The position numbers were made by a program, and so were the translations under genes. This document shows positions 21,522-30,066 of a stretch of 59,520 nt of DNA, piece after piece. Source of the stretch: Paenibacillus solanacearum (GTDB lineage: Bacteria; Bacillota; Bacilli; Paenibacillales; NBRC-103111); the NCBI RefSeq assembly GCF_910593845.1, contig NZ_CAJVAS010000039.1, positions 1 to 59,520 on the forward strand, in the 5' to 3' direction. Numbering within the stretch: the first letter of the stretch is position 1; each line of letters begins with the position of its first letter. The notes below the pieces were generated by a model that was given only the letters and a program-made list of their open reading frames with translations, did no database searches and was not told the DNA's origin.

Positions 21522-23030
21522 ATGAAGCGGCCGAATATTTTGTTAATCACAAGCGATCAGCAGCACTGGAACACCATCGGGGCGTTCAATCCGGAGTTAC
21601 GCACGCCGAATCTTGACCGGCTGGCCGAGGAAGGGACGACCTTTACCCGAGCCTATTGTCCGAATCCGACGTGCACCCCAACGCGGGCGTCGATCATTAC
21701 GGGAATGTATCCGAGCCAGCATGGCGCTTGGACGCTCGGAACGAAGCTGCTGGAGGACCGCCATACGGTGGGAGAAGATTTCACGGCTGCAGGCTATAAG
21801 ACAGCGCTGATCGGGAAGGCGCATTTTCAGCCGCTGAAAGAGACGGAGCAGTACTCGTCGCTGGAATCGTATCCGATATTGCAGGATTTGGACTTTTGGC
21901 GATCGTTCCACGGACCGTTCTACGGCTTCGATCATGTCGAGCTGGCGCGCAATCATACGAACGAGGCTCATGTGGGGCAGCATTATGCGCTCTGGATGGA
22001 AGAGAAGGGCTGCAGCAACTGGCGGGATTATTTTTTGCCGCCGACCGGTACGATGGACAAGAAAGTGCGGCACAAATGGCCGATCCCGGAGCCGTATCAT
22101 TATGATACGTGGATCGCGGAGCGGACGAATGCGCTGCTGGAGCAATATAAGAACGAGGATCAGCCGTTCTTTTTGTGGTCGAGCTTCTTTGATCCGCATC
22201 CGGAATATTTGGTACCTGAGCCTTGGGATACGATGTATGACCCGGAGCAGCTCACGATACCGTCCATCACGCCGGGAGAGCACGACCGCAATCCGCCGCA
22301 TTTCGGGATGACACAGCAGCAGAAGCCCGATTTCAGCCATTTGCGCGAAAGCGGATTCGGGGTGCACGGCTACAGGTCGCATTTGATGCCCGAAGGCGAG
22401 CGGAAGCGGATCGTCGCAACCTATTATGCCATGATCAGCCTGATGGACAAATATATCGGCAAAATTCTCGACAAGCTCGACGAGCTCGGTCTAGCGGATC
22501 AAACGCTGGTCGTCTTCACGACAGACCATGGCCATTTCTTCGGCCAGCATGGGCTGCAGCATAAAGGCGGATTCCACTATGAGGATTTGATCAAGCTGCC
22601 GTTCATCGTGCGCTATCCGGGACAGGTGCCCGCAGGAAAGCGGTCGGCTGCGATCCAGTCGCTCGTCGATCTGGCTCCGACCATGCTGCGCTTCTGCGGG
22701 ATGGATGTACCGGCCGCGATGACCGGCGTAGATCAAAGCGCTGTCTGGACGGGGGCGCAGGAGCAGGCGCGGGATCATGCGATATGCGAGTTCAGACATG
22801 AACCGACGACCATCCATCAGAAAACATATGTGGATGCGCGTTATAAAATCACGGTGTACTACAATCAAACGTACGGTGAAATCTTCGATCTGCAGGAAGA
22901 CCCCGGCGAGCTTCACAATCTGTGGGACGAACCGGAGCATGCGGCTTTAAAATCGGAGCTGCTGCTCAAATACGTGTGGGCGGAGCTCGGCAAAGAGCCG
23001 CTGGCGATGCCGCGAATAGGGCATGCTTGA
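21522..23030 (+). CDS. Sulfatase (Cys-type, formylglycine-dependent)
   Basis: This 502-residue alkaline-phosphatase-superfamily hydrolase has metal-binding Asp12 in LLITSDQQHW and the sulfatase signature C51-T-P-T-R55, whose Cys is turned into formylglycine. TTDHGHFFGQHG near residue 330 is the second metal site. A C-terminal sub-domain (IFDLQEDPGELHNLWD) is typical of choline-sulfatase and heparan-type sulfatases. No signal peptide is seen, so it is cytoplasmic and probably acts on a small or imported sulfate ester. The ATG at 21522 follows GGGGAG by eight bases. No formylglycine-generating enzyme lies nearby. It could instead be a phosphonate monoester hydrolase. Confidence 0.85.
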   Translation: MKRPNILLITSDQQHWNTIGAFNPELRTPNLDRLAEEGTTFTRAYCPNPTCTPTRASIITGMYPSQHGAWTLGTKLLEDRHTVGEDFTAAGYKTALIGKAHFQPLKETEQYSSLESYPILQDLDFWRSFHGPFYGFDHVELARNHTNEAHVGQHYALWMEEKGCSNWRDYFLPPTGTMDKKVRHKWPIPEPYHYDTWIAERTNALLEQYKNEDQPFFLWSSFFDPHPEYLVPEPWDTMYDPEQLTIPSITPGEHDRNPPHFGMTQQQKPDFSHLRESGFGVHGYRSHLMPEGERKRIVATYYAMISLMDKYIGKILDKLDELGLADQTLVVFTTDHGHFFGQHGLQHKGGFHYEDLIKLPFIVRYPGQVPAGKRSAAIQSLVDLAPTMLRFCGMDVPAAMTGVDQSAVWTGAQEQARDHAICEFRHEPTTIHQKTYVDARYKITVYYNQTYGEIFDLQEDPGELHNLWDEPEHAALKSELLLKYVWAELGKEPLAMPRIGHA

Positions 23031-23044
23031 TATAGAAGGAGAAC

Positions 23045-23084
23045 GGTAAGAGGGGAGAAGCGCGAGGGTTTCTCCCCTCTTACC
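23045..23084. terminator. Bidirectional hairpin after the sulfatase gene
   Basis: GGTAAGAGGGGAGA at 23045-23058 pairs perfectly with TCTCCCCTCTTACC at 23071-23084. It lies between the sulfatase and the converging methyltransferase gene. The T run is poor on both strands. Confidence 0.6.
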
Positions 23085-23127
23085 ATTTCGTTATCAATTC
23101 GATCCTGATGAAAATTCGGCCATGCGG

Positions 23128-23829
23128 TTAGCCGTTCGACAGCTGGCCGTGCCGCCACCACATTCCTGCGCATTCCGGAACGATGCTCCATCGGTGATGC
23201 CGTACAGCTTCTGCAAGCGTATCGCCAAAGAAGAACCGGGTGAGCCGCTCGGCTTCCTCCGGCGAATCGAACCGGTAATCCGTCCGATGGACGGCCCGGG
23301 TGAATCCGTATGTTTCTTCGAGCTGGCGGTAGTAGGCGTTCAGGAAATCGGGAGGTTGGGGCTGCTCCACACCCGTTCCCATCGTTTCGAAAACAATGAC
23401 CGTCCCGTCCGGTTTCAAGACGCGGTCGATTTCGGCCATCGTCTGCTGCAGATTGCGCTGCCAGTCCGCGACGTTGCTGCTGGCAATATAACAGATGCTC
23501 CAGCCGGATACGACCAGGTCGACGGCGCTGTCCGCCACCGGCAAGCTGCGGTGATCAGCCGTCTCCGTCCGCCAGTTGGCATGTCCAGCTTCGGCCAGCT
23601 TGGCGGCCGTGATGCGAAGCATCGCTTCCGATGCATCCAGCGCGACGAGCGACCGGACAGCTGGCGCCAGCGCCATGGAGAACCGCCCGGTCCCCGCGCC
23701 CAGATCGAGCGCATCGAGTCCGGCTGCGGGTCTTACAGCCTCAATCAGGCGGAGCAGAGAGCGCTGCTTCGAGATGAGCTGATCGTACGTATCGGCTTGC
23801 GTGTTATAAATAACCGTGTGGTTTGGCAT
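23128..23829 (-). CDS. Class I SAM-dependent methyltransferase
   Basis: The 233-residue protein has motif I LDLGAGTGRF at residues 41-50, then ALDASEAML for the SAM ribose and IDRVLKPDGTVIVFE in the later sheet. It belongs to the UbiE/Methyltransf_11 type; the substrate is not evident. The ATG at 23829 has GAGGAGG five bases upstream, whereas a longer frame start lacks a site. It is next to a second, MerR-fused methyltransferase on the same strand, 200 bases apart, but the two proteins are not close copies. Confidence 0.8.
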   Translation of the reverse strand: MPNHTVIYNTQADTYDQLISKQRSLLRLIEAVRPAAGLDALDLGAGTGRFSMALAPAVRSLVALDASEAMLRITAAKLAEAGHANWRTETADHRSLPVADSAVDLVVSGWSICYIASSNVADWQRNLQQTMAEIDRVLKPDGTVIVFETMGTGVEQPQPPDFLNAYYRQLEETYGFTRAVHRTDYRFDSPEEAERLTRFFFGDTLAEAVRHHRWSIVPECAGMWWRHGQLSNG

Positions 23830-24029
23830 GTGAGCCTCCTCGAGTGTTTTTTTGCTGCAAGATGAGCGTACAGCTTCACGCAGCGAGAAGGTCAAGAATG
23901 AATTTTACTGGAGAGGGGAGAACGCTGGAGGGATGCAGCGAGCGGCCGTCCCGACGATGAAGCCGGGAACGGAAAACCATCGCTGTGTAATTGTTGAACC
24001 TGAATAAACAACGGCAGCAGACATCCGGG

Positions 24030-25049
24030 TTACTGCCGCATGATCGGAACGGCATACATGATGCACAGTTGCTCGTCCAGCATTTTATAGGTGGCAAGGT
24101 AGCCGCTGGCCTCGAACCAGCCGATCAAGCGCGGAATATCGGCAAAGTGCCGCTCGTCTGCAGGAGAGGCGGGCGTATGCGGGCTGCCCGTTGGTAAGCC
24201 TCCCTGCATCAGATCGGCGATGCAGATGCGGCCGTGCGGCTTCAGCACGCGCTTCATTTCCGCGAGCGCCAGCTTCTTCTCTTCATCGGTCAAATGGTGA
24301 AAAGCGTAGCTGGAGACGATAAAATGGAACTGCCGATCCGTGAACGGGAGCGATAAAAAATTGCCGAGCTTCGTCTCCAGCCCGGGATATTTGCGGCGGC
24401 AATGGTTCAGCATTTCTCTGGATTGGTCGGTTGCCGCCATTCGAATACCGTGAGCCAGAAACCGCCCGGCCAAATTGCCTGTGCCCGTGCCGATATCCAG
24501 CCCATACTCGCCCGGTGCAGGGGCGACCCAGCGCACGGTTTGGTCTAGCGCTTCGTCGTAATTGGGGTAATCGGCGCCGCCGGCGACCCGCTCGTCGTGA
24601 AGTGGAGCGAGCTTGTCGAAGTTCCAGTGGTCATGCCAGCTGGAACGCAATTCGCGAAGTCTTCGGGAGCCCTCGGCCAGCGTATAGACGTCGGCGAGAG
24701 GCAGCGATTGCTTCTGCTTGAGCATTGAGATCATCTCGTCCGTCGTTTCGACCATTTGCTTCAGCTCGAGCCATTGCGAGAACATGACCGATCGCTGAAT
24801 CTCCAGCAGCGCCAGCAGCTCGCTCTGGTTGCCAGCCTCAACCTCGATCAGCGCCATCCGAATATCTTCGATGCGCATGCCAACTTCCCGCAGCGCAATA
24901 ATGCACTGCAGCTTCCATACATCAGCTTCGGTAAATGACCGGTATTGGTTGTCGGCCGATTTGGCCGGACGAATCAACCCTTTCTCCTCGTAAAAACGGA
25001 TGGCCCGCGGTGAAATGTTCAGCTTGGCGGCGATTTCTTTAATTTGCAT
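24030..25049 (-). CDS. MerR-type regulator fused to a SAM methyltransferase
   Basis: Residues 1-70 are a MerR winged-helix DNA-binding domain (IKEIAAKLNISPRAIRFYEEKGL). Residues about 75-125 are the usual dimerising coiled coil. From about 150 on there is a class I methyltransferase with GLDIGTGTG at 183-191 and EMKRVLKPHGRICIADL near 262. The effector domain of an ordinary MerR protein is thus replaced by an apparently intact enzyme. The frame is unbroken and the whole 339 residues follow one start. Promoter binding may respond to SAM or the methyl acceptor, but this is inference. It precedes the other methyltransferase on the same strand. Confidence 0.85.
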   Translation of the reverse strand: MQIKEIAAKLNISPRAIRFYEEKGLIRPAKSADNQYRSFTEADVWKLQCIIALREVGMRIEDIRMALIEVEAGNQSELLALLEIQRSVMFSQWLELKQMVETTDEMISMLKQKQSLPLADVYTLAEGSRRLRELRSSWHDHWNFDKLAPLHDERVAGGADYPNYDEALDQTVRWVAPAPGEYGLDIGTGTGNLAGRFLAHGIRMAATDQSREMLNHCRRKYPGLETKLGNFLSLPFTDRQFHFIVSSYAFHHLTDEEKKLALAEMKRVLKPHGRICIADLMQGGLPTGSPHTPASPADERHFADIPRLIGWFEASGYLATYKMLDEQLCIMYAVPIMRQ

Positions 25050-25200
25050 GAGACAGCGGTCGTCCTTTCCCGGATTGCGGTTTGGAAACGTCTGGGGAAG
25101 ATGGAGACGGATCTCCTTTTACGATAAACCTTTCCGCAACGTCAATGTAAAGAGCCGAGGAAGCGAGGCTGGTCGGCGAAAAGCCTGAACATACCATCGC

Positions 25201-26031
25201 CTACCGATCATGAAGAACAGGCAGCATCTCCTGTACTTTGCTGCGATAGGCCGCCGGGGAGATGCCGTACTTCTCCTTGAACACTTTATGGAAAAACGTG
25301 TAGCTCTTGAAGCCGCAGCTATCGGAAATTTGTCCGAGTGTCATCGAGGTATAGTTCATCCGGTCCACGGCGCCTGACAGTCGGATGTCCATGGCATACT
25401 GGATCATCGTCTTGCCGTAGCTCTCCTTGAACAAGTGCACGGCTCGCGAAACGCTCAAGCCGACATGCTTGGCAACGTCCTCGAGCGCAAACGTCTCCAT
25501 CGCGTGCGCTTCGACGTACCGCTTCATGCGGGCTGCCGTGTAGGGTCGGCTCTGGGCGGGATCCGTCTCGTGAATCGCCCGGTCCAGATACAGGCAGAAA
25601 GCGCCGAGCAGATGGGCCGTCAGCTCGCGGTTATCCTCACTGAGCCGGTGCTTCTCCAATATAAGCTGCTTCCACAAGGATAATAGCATTTCGCTCGGCT
25701 CGATCCGGTATTTCCATTTGCGCGGTGCCCGATTCCACCATGCAATCATTTGATCATTCAAGCAAAATAAATAATAATCGCCGCTGGCGATTTTGGCGGC
25801 GGACGGGTCAGCCGCAGGTTCTTCGCCGATTCGCAGCTCGTAGAGGGTGCCGGGAGGCAGCAGCAGCACATCCCCTGGAGCCAGGCGGCTCTCCCGGCCG
25901 TTCACCGAGACGACGCCGGCGCCTTCCGTTTGCAGGCGAATCAAATAACTGCCAAGCCCTTGCCCCCGATGGCTTGTATAAAATTTGCTCGTGTGGTAAG
26001 AGAAGCCGCACACCAATATGTTCTTCTTCAA
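25201..26031 (-). CDS. AraC-family transcriptional regulator
   Basis: The 276-residue protein has an N-terminal cupin-like effector domain (GYSYHTSKFY-like start, then LAPGDVLLLPPGTLYEL near 51-67) and a C-terminal double helix-turn-helix. DVAKHVGLSVSRAVHLFKE and ISDSCGFKSYTFFHKVFKE are the two DNA-reading units. The start is TTG, after GGTGGTGG. Such proteins usually sense a sugar, but no sugar operon is adjacent; the gene is transcribed away from a 450-base empty stretch. Its target is unknown. Confidence 0.85.
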   Translation of the reverse strand: MKKNILVCGFSYHTSKFYTSHRGQGLGSYLIRLQTEGAGVVSVNGRESRLAPGDVLLLPPGTLYELRIGEEPAADPSAAKIASGDYYLFCLNDQMIAWWNRAPRKWKYRIEPSEMLLSLWKQLILEKHRLSEDNRELTAHLLGAFCLYLDRAIHETDPAQSRPYTAARMKRYVEAHAMETFALEDVAKHVGLSVSRAVHLFKESYGKTMIQYAMDIRLSGAVDRMNYTSMTLGQISDSCGFKSYTFFHKVFKEKYGISPAAYRSKVQEMLPVLHDR

Positions 26032-26478
26032 TTAAGTCCACCACCCCAACAGCAAGATCGTTGAACTATTATATATTATCGGCGAAGTAGGAAGAGCTTG
26101 CAATCCGAGGATTCGTTCGCGGTAGAGAAGGAGGGGGATACGAAGAAAGGGATGCGGCATGAACAGACGTGAGGGCGCGCCCGGAACTCACACGCACGGG
26201 TCCGGGTAATAAGTGCTACCGGTAGGGGCCCTACCGACCGCCACGCAGTGCTGAATCACACGCCCGCATGCTTAAATTCGCGCCCATTGAAATCACGGGA
26301 TCATGGTGCTCGGGCCGCTCACCCGCGTGCCCCCGTGCTTCCGCAGGGGGTACGCGTTCGAGTCAGGGGAGGGGGAGATACGGCGCTGAAATTTGCGTTC
26401 ATACGCGCTATTGCTTGAATGGACATATGGCGGACGCATTATTCCGATCGCATGGAATGATGACAAGCCCGGCGTTCG
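26032..26478. other. Non-coding stretch with a 17-base palindrome
   Basis: No gene is supported. An AT-rich patch at 26060-26080 (TATTATATATTATC) is likely the promoter of the AraC gene. A perfect palindrome CGGTAGGGGCCCTACCG lies at 26220-26236, and GGCGCGCC occurs near 26175. The rest is GC-rich without clear structure. Confidence 0.4.
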
Positions 26479-26910
26479 TTACCATCCTGTGCCGGCGCGG
26501 TGGAAATGCAGGAACCGCGTGCCCTGGTACCCGAGCTGGCCTTGATCGCCTTCGGCCATCAGCCCGTAGTCTGCGCCGCGTACGTGCAGCTCGATCCGGT
26601 CGCCGTTCTCGAACTGAAACGTCACGTAGTACGAAGTGTGAGCGGACGTGTCGCCGCTCCCACCGCTGACCTGCGTCCGCTTGGATACGATGGTTGCGGA
26701 GGCGACGACTTTCTCGCTTGCGTTATTATTCATCCAGGTGAACAGCCCCTTGCCGATCACGAACACGAAGACGCCGATCACGAATATGGGAATTAAGGTG
26801 AACAAGACCGAAAAGAGGGGTGGCGGTCCGCCGAACGATACATGCACAGTATCAGCTCCTAACGTCGAATCTTTGATAATAAAGACGTGCGGGTACATAA
26901 AAAGTTCCAT
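26479..26910 (-). CDS. DUF2500 family membrane protein
   Basis: The product has a short N-terminal tail, one or two hydrophobic helices near residues 30-55 (LFSVLFTLIPIFVIGVFVF), then a soluble domain with ATIVSKRTQVSGG and YYVTFQFENGDRIELHV, characteristic of DUF2500. The domain should face outside or be membrane-apposed. The start is uncertain: ATG at 26910 (143 residues) or TTG at 26919, which has AGGGA seven bases upstream. It is divergent from tRNA-Leu copy 2. Function unknown. Confidence 0.75.
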   Translation of the reverse strand: MELFMYPHVFIIKDSTLGADTVHVSFGGPPPLFSVLFTLIPIFVIGVFVFVIGKGLFTWMNNNASEKVVASATIVSKRTQVSGGSGDTSAHTSYYVTFQFENGDRIELHVRGADYGLMAEGDQGQLGYQGTRFLHFHRAGTGW

Positions 26911-26952
26911 GATTTGCAAAAACGGGTCCCTGAAATTGCCGGAAGCCCCCAC

Positions 26953-26981
26953 TTTACTCTTGCCGCGGAACGCGATATAAT
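26953..26981 (+). promoter_or_regulatory. Sigma-A promoter of tRNA-Leu copy 2
   Basis: TTTACT at 26953-26958 and TATAAT at 26976-26981 are spaced by 17 bases. The tRNA begins 12 bases after the -10. Confidence 0.75.
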
Positions 26982-26992
26982 GACAGCATCAC

Positions 26993-27075
26993 GCGGTTGT
27001 GGTGGAATGGCAGACACGCTATCTTGAGGGGGTAGTGGGCTTACGCCCGTGGAGGTTCGAGTCCTCTCAACCGCA
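26993..27075 (+). tRNA. tRNA-Leu (GAG), copy 2
   Basis: This gene is the same as copy 1 except in the variable arm, which reads GGGCTTACGCCC and forms a perfect four-bp stem. Acceptor, anticodon GAG and T-arm are unchanged. It is transcribed alone from its own promoter. Confidence 0.96.
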
Positions 27076-27091
27076 TATGCATTTGCGCAGG

Positions 27092-27119
27092 AAAGACGCC
27101 TTGGGCCCAAGGCGTCTTT
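27092..27119 (+). terminator. Terminator after tRNA-Leu copy 2
   Basis: AAAGACGCCTTGGG and CCCAAGGCGTCTTT form an uninterrupted 14-bp inverted repeat. The T run is short. Confidence 0.75.
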
Positions 27120-27238
27120 ATTCATGTCAAGCATGGGCCGGGTTTGCCGAGCCTGGCCTTCTGTCGTATACGCAATCGCTATTGTAACGCAGCAATCGCA
27201 CAAGGCTGCGTTCACAAGCTTGCGTGCCTTCCCGCGGC

Positions 27239-27517
27239 CTATAACCGCGCCAGAGACTGCCGCTCCGCCTGCGGCTTGCATTTGCGGCAGACGCCCACAA
27301 CTTTGCCGTGCACGGGGCCGGCATAGAAGGTGAGCTCCTTCGGATTTACTTTTTGCTTGCAATAAGAGCAGCTTTGCTTTTGCAGCGACAGCTTTTTTCG
27401 CTGCAGCGGAGTCGGTCCCTTACGGCTGCGCTTTCTCGACCCGACGATCCAGATCAATAACAGTATAACTGCCACGGCGACGAGTCCGTACGCAAGCTCC
27501 CGGCTGAAAAACGCCAT
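27239..27517 (-). CDS. Small membrane protein with zinc-ribbon-like Cys pairs
   Basis: The 92-residue protein has one N-terminal membrane helix (LAYGLVAVAVILLLIWIVG, about 8-26), a basic stretch, then two Cys pairs, CSYC and CRKC, spaced by about 25 residues as in a zinc ribbon. The ATG at 27517 has GAGGTG six bases upstream; an earlier in-frame start lacks this. I do not recognise a named family. It would face the cytoplasm with its ribbon if the positive-inside rule holds. Confidence 0.65.
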   Translation of the reverse strand: MAFFSRELAYGLVAVAVILLLIWIVGSRKRSRKGPTPLQRKKLSLQKQSCSYCKQKVNPKELTFYAGPVHGKVVGVCRKCKPQAERQSLARL

Positions 27518-27618
27518 TGCACTCACCTCGCAATATAGCTGCTCGCGGCACGCCAAGGCAGCTTCATTTCCTGGAACCTATAATATAATTCTGCAAACGG
27601 CGGGAGGATTCCTTTTTC

Positions 27619-27647
27619 TTGCCGCAAAATGGCCTATCCCGTATACT
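27619..27647 (+). promoter_or_regulatory. Sigma-A-like promoter of the YjfB-like gene
   Basis: TTGCCG at 27619-27624 and TATACT at 27642-27647 are spaced by 17 bases and lie 40 bases before the GTG start of the next gene. Confidence 0.6.
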
Positions 27648-27686
27648 ATACTGGTGAAATATGGATTGTTGGGGAAGGTGAGCCTC

Positions 27687-27866
27687 GTGAATGTGAATGC
27701 GGCATTGCAAGCGGCAAACGGTACCGATCTGCTCAAGCAGGCGGTCGGCATCACGCTGCTGAATACAGTGAAGGATACCCAGGCGGCGCAAGCGGCAACG
27801 ATGCTGCGCGATTTTGCCGCGGCTCAGCATCCGCACCTGGGCAAAAGTCTGGATATACGCGTATAG
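27687..27866 (+). CDS. YjfB-like putative motility protein
   Basis: The 59-residue product begins MNVNAALQAANGTDLLKQAVGITLLNTVKDTQAAQAATM. The LKQAVGITLL segment and following QAAQA match the small YjfB family, which is found in Gram-positive flagellates and placed with motility by regulon in B. subtilis. The GTG at 27687 follows GGAAGGTGAG. No other motility gene is near. Activity is not known for the family. Confidence 0.65.
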   Translation: MNVNAALQAANGTDLLKQAVGITLLNTVKDTQAAQAATMLRDFAAAQHPHLGKSLDIRV

Positions 27867-28013
27867 CGGGTGCCGGCATGGCGTTTCACTGCTCCGTACA
27901 GGCGGCCGTCAAATGGCTGCGCTTGGGCGGGGCTGTTTTTTGTTCGGAGAAAGGTAACAAATTCCTTCCGGCCATCCGATATAAAAGATGAGAGAATGGA
28001 GGGAATTCAGTTG

Positions 28014-29387
28014 ATGAGGCTTTCCTTACCGATGCGACGATTGCTTGTCGCGATGCTTATGGCTTCCTTGATGCTGACGCTTTGGCCAGCCCAAGCGATT
28101 CGGGCGGCAGCCAGCTTCTCCGATGTCGACGCCAGGTACGATTGGGCGGTTCGCTCCATCAGTGTCATGGCGGAAAAGCAAGTATTAACCGGCTATCCCG
28201 ACGGGAGCTTTCGTCCGGAACTGCCGGTCAGCAAAGCTGAATGGTCGGTCATGGTATACCGGCTATTCGACAGATACCGGCCGAATTTGTATGTGGAAGG
28301 TCCGCGAAAACTCGGCGGCTTGGCCGATGTGCCTGCGCAGTATTGGGCGTATAAGGAAATTTCGGAGCTGTACGATACGACGTTCTCCATCGGCGGCTAC
28401 GGCGTGAACCGGAGCGGGGAGCTCGCGTTCCGTCCCGACAAGCCGCTCACGAGACTGCAGCTCGCGCAGCTGCTGTATGCTTTCTTCGATAACCGGCTGA
28501 TCGACTGGAGACTCGACAATTCGGTGGCTTGCTCGGTCGTTTCTCAGCTCAAGGATGTCCCGGTGAAGGTCTTCGCGGGCCAAGCGGGATATGATGCCGC
28601 TACGGCCGACGGACGGTATGCGGCGAACGGCTTGATGAACGCGGACAGCGACGAGATGTATACGACGCTGCTGCTCGATCACGAGCGCGACGATTGCACG
28701 CTTGGCAGCGACCCGCTTTCCAACGTGCAGACGAAGGCGCTTGCCAGCTTGAAGGCCAACGGCATTATGACGCCGGATGAGGGCGGCTATTTTCGTCCGC
28801 AAGAACCGGTGACGCGGGCGGAAGCCGTCACCATTCTCGACAGGGCGTATCACTTCCTGAAAAGAAACGACTGGCTGTTCGATTACTCCACCGTCAATCT
28901 GGACGGAGACGGGCCGTTAGGCGGCTCGGGCGGTCCGGTTCTTCCGGGGCAAGGGCAGAGCTCGTCCGGCGGCGGCACGTTCAACAACAATCCCAGCAGC
29001 AATGTGATTGTCCCGCCGGGGAGCAATTCGTCGTCCTGGTCCGACAAATCGATCATCCGCGTGCAGGATTATTTCAACGAGAACGGCGTCATCGTCAAAG
29101 ACGTGCGGAATAACGGCGAGCTGGAGGCGGCGGTGCAGCCCAAAGGGAAGCGGTATATGACCGTGGATCTGAAAGCGAAGGAAAAGGTGGATCTGTACAT
29201 CATCTTGGACGGTAAAATCGCCTTCGTGAAGCAGGAGGAATTCCCGCTGACGCTGTCGGTGACCGGCATATCCACCGTAGGTCTCCGCTCGCAGCAGCGC
29301 AGTCCGAACCCGAACGTGCGCGGCGAGCTGAACGTGACGGTGACGGTCGCTCTGCTGGATGAAGAGCCGACGAAGAAAAAGAAATAA
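28014..29387 (+). CDS. Exported protein with three SLH domains
   Basis: A signal peptide of about 32 residues (RRLLVAMLMASLMLTLWPAQA) is followed by three S-layer homology repeats, near residues 34-82, 97-152 and 205-270. Each shows a GYPDGSFRP-like or FRPDKPLTR motif. SLH domains attach proteins to pyruvylated secondary cell wall polymer. A Gly/Ser/Asn/Pro linker (about 300-345) leads to a C-terminal beta-rich domain of about 110 residues that I cannot name, ending in a Lys-rich tail. Start is ATG 28014 or the TTG just before it, after GGAGGG. It has 457 residues, and a terminator follows. Confidence 0.85.
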   Translation: MRLSLPMRRLLVAMLMASLMLTLWPAQAIRAAASFSDVDARYDWAVRSISVMAEKQVLTGYPDGSFRPELPVSKAEWSVMVYRLFDRYRPNLYVEGPRKLGGLADVPAQYWAYKEISELYDTTFSIGGYGVNRSGELAFRPDKPLTRLQLAQLLYAFFDNRLIDWRLDNSVACSVVSQLKDVPVKVFAGQAGYDAATADGRYAANGLMNADSDEMYTTLLLDHERDDCTLGSDPLSNVQTKALASLKANGIMTPDEGGYFRPQEPVTRAEAVTILDRAYHFLKRNDWLFDYSTVNLDGDGPLGGSGGPVLPGQGQSSSGGGTFNNNPSSNVIVPPGSNSSSWSDKSIIRVQDYFNENGVIVKDVRNNGELEAAVQPKGKRYMTVDLKAKEKVDLYIILDGKIAFVKQEEFPLTLSVTGISTVGLRSQQRSPNPNVRGELNVTVTVALLDEEPTKKKK

Positions 29388-29397
29388 GACCAGCGAA

Positions 29398-29440
29398 AAA
29401 GGCCGCCGCACTCCGATAGGAAGAGGATGCGACGGCCTTT
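29398..29440. terminator. Terminator after the SLH gene
   Basis: AAAGGCCGCCGCA pairs with TGCGACGGCCTTT (one mismatch). A and T runs at either side allow termination from both converging genes. Confidence 0.75.
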
Positions 29441-29491
29441 CCATTTCAATATGCCGGGCCGCGGCGGATGTATGGCTGCAGGAAGCGGGGC

Positions 29492-29926
29492 TTATTGCAG
29501 CAAATGCTTGTATGGCGAATAGTCGATTTGATGTTTATCCAGATAAGAGGTCAGACTCTTGTAGTCCCGTTTGGGCGTAGCCAGTATGTACCCCTTGATG
29601 CAGTGCTCCTGCGTGACGCGGTCCGCCTTGTCCTCCAGAGCGACCTGTCCGATCTTGGCCGCGATCGAGTGGCTGGCGATATCCCGGAACGGGCTCGGTA
29701 CCGGCGCGACGAGCATCTCCAGAAACGCCTTCGATTCGTCATCCCACAGATGGCGGGAAGCTTCGACGTAATGATTTTGCCAATCCAGCTTCGATTTGCC
29801 GTCCTCGCGGGGAAGCACCTTGAAAAATTTGCGGAACATGAAGTAGCCGCCGACCGACATCATAAAGATCAGCACAAATACCCAAAAAAATATAAACCAC
29901 ATAAACCCGGTGTGCACGGAATTCAT
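29492..29926 (-). CDS. DUF2621 family membrane protein
   Basis: The 144-residue protein has an N-terminal membrane helix (FMWFIFFWVFVLIFMMSVGGYFMF, about 8-31) and a cytoplasmic helical domain with LDWQNHYVEASRHLWDDESK and VALEDKADRVTQEHCIKGYILATPKRDYKSL-type segments typical of DUF2621. The ATG follows GAGGTGA. Its gene is single and faces the SLH gene. Function unknown. Confidence 0.75.
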   Translation of the reverse strand: MNSVHTGFMWFIFFWVFVLIFMMSVGGYFMFRKFFKVLPREDGKSKLDWQNHYVEASRHLWDDESKAFLEMLVAPVPSPFRDIASHSIAAKIGQVALEDKADRVTQEHCIKGYILATPKRDYKSLTSYLDKHQIDYSPYKHLLQ

Positions 29927-30066
29927 CGAAAGGTCACCTCGCCTCCATTATACCCCAAAATACGCCGCGACGAAAACGTTCGGTTCTAAAGGTATTCTTT
30001 TCCTATTCTAGCTTTCTGGCGGCAATCCTAGTAGAATAATAAAAGTGAATAAAAAAGGAGTGATTC

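Noticed and set aside
26268..26669. 133-codon plus-strand frame overlapping the DUF2500 gene
   Set aside because: No ribosome binding site, Arg/Cys-rich product, and it overlaps a recognised gene in antisense.
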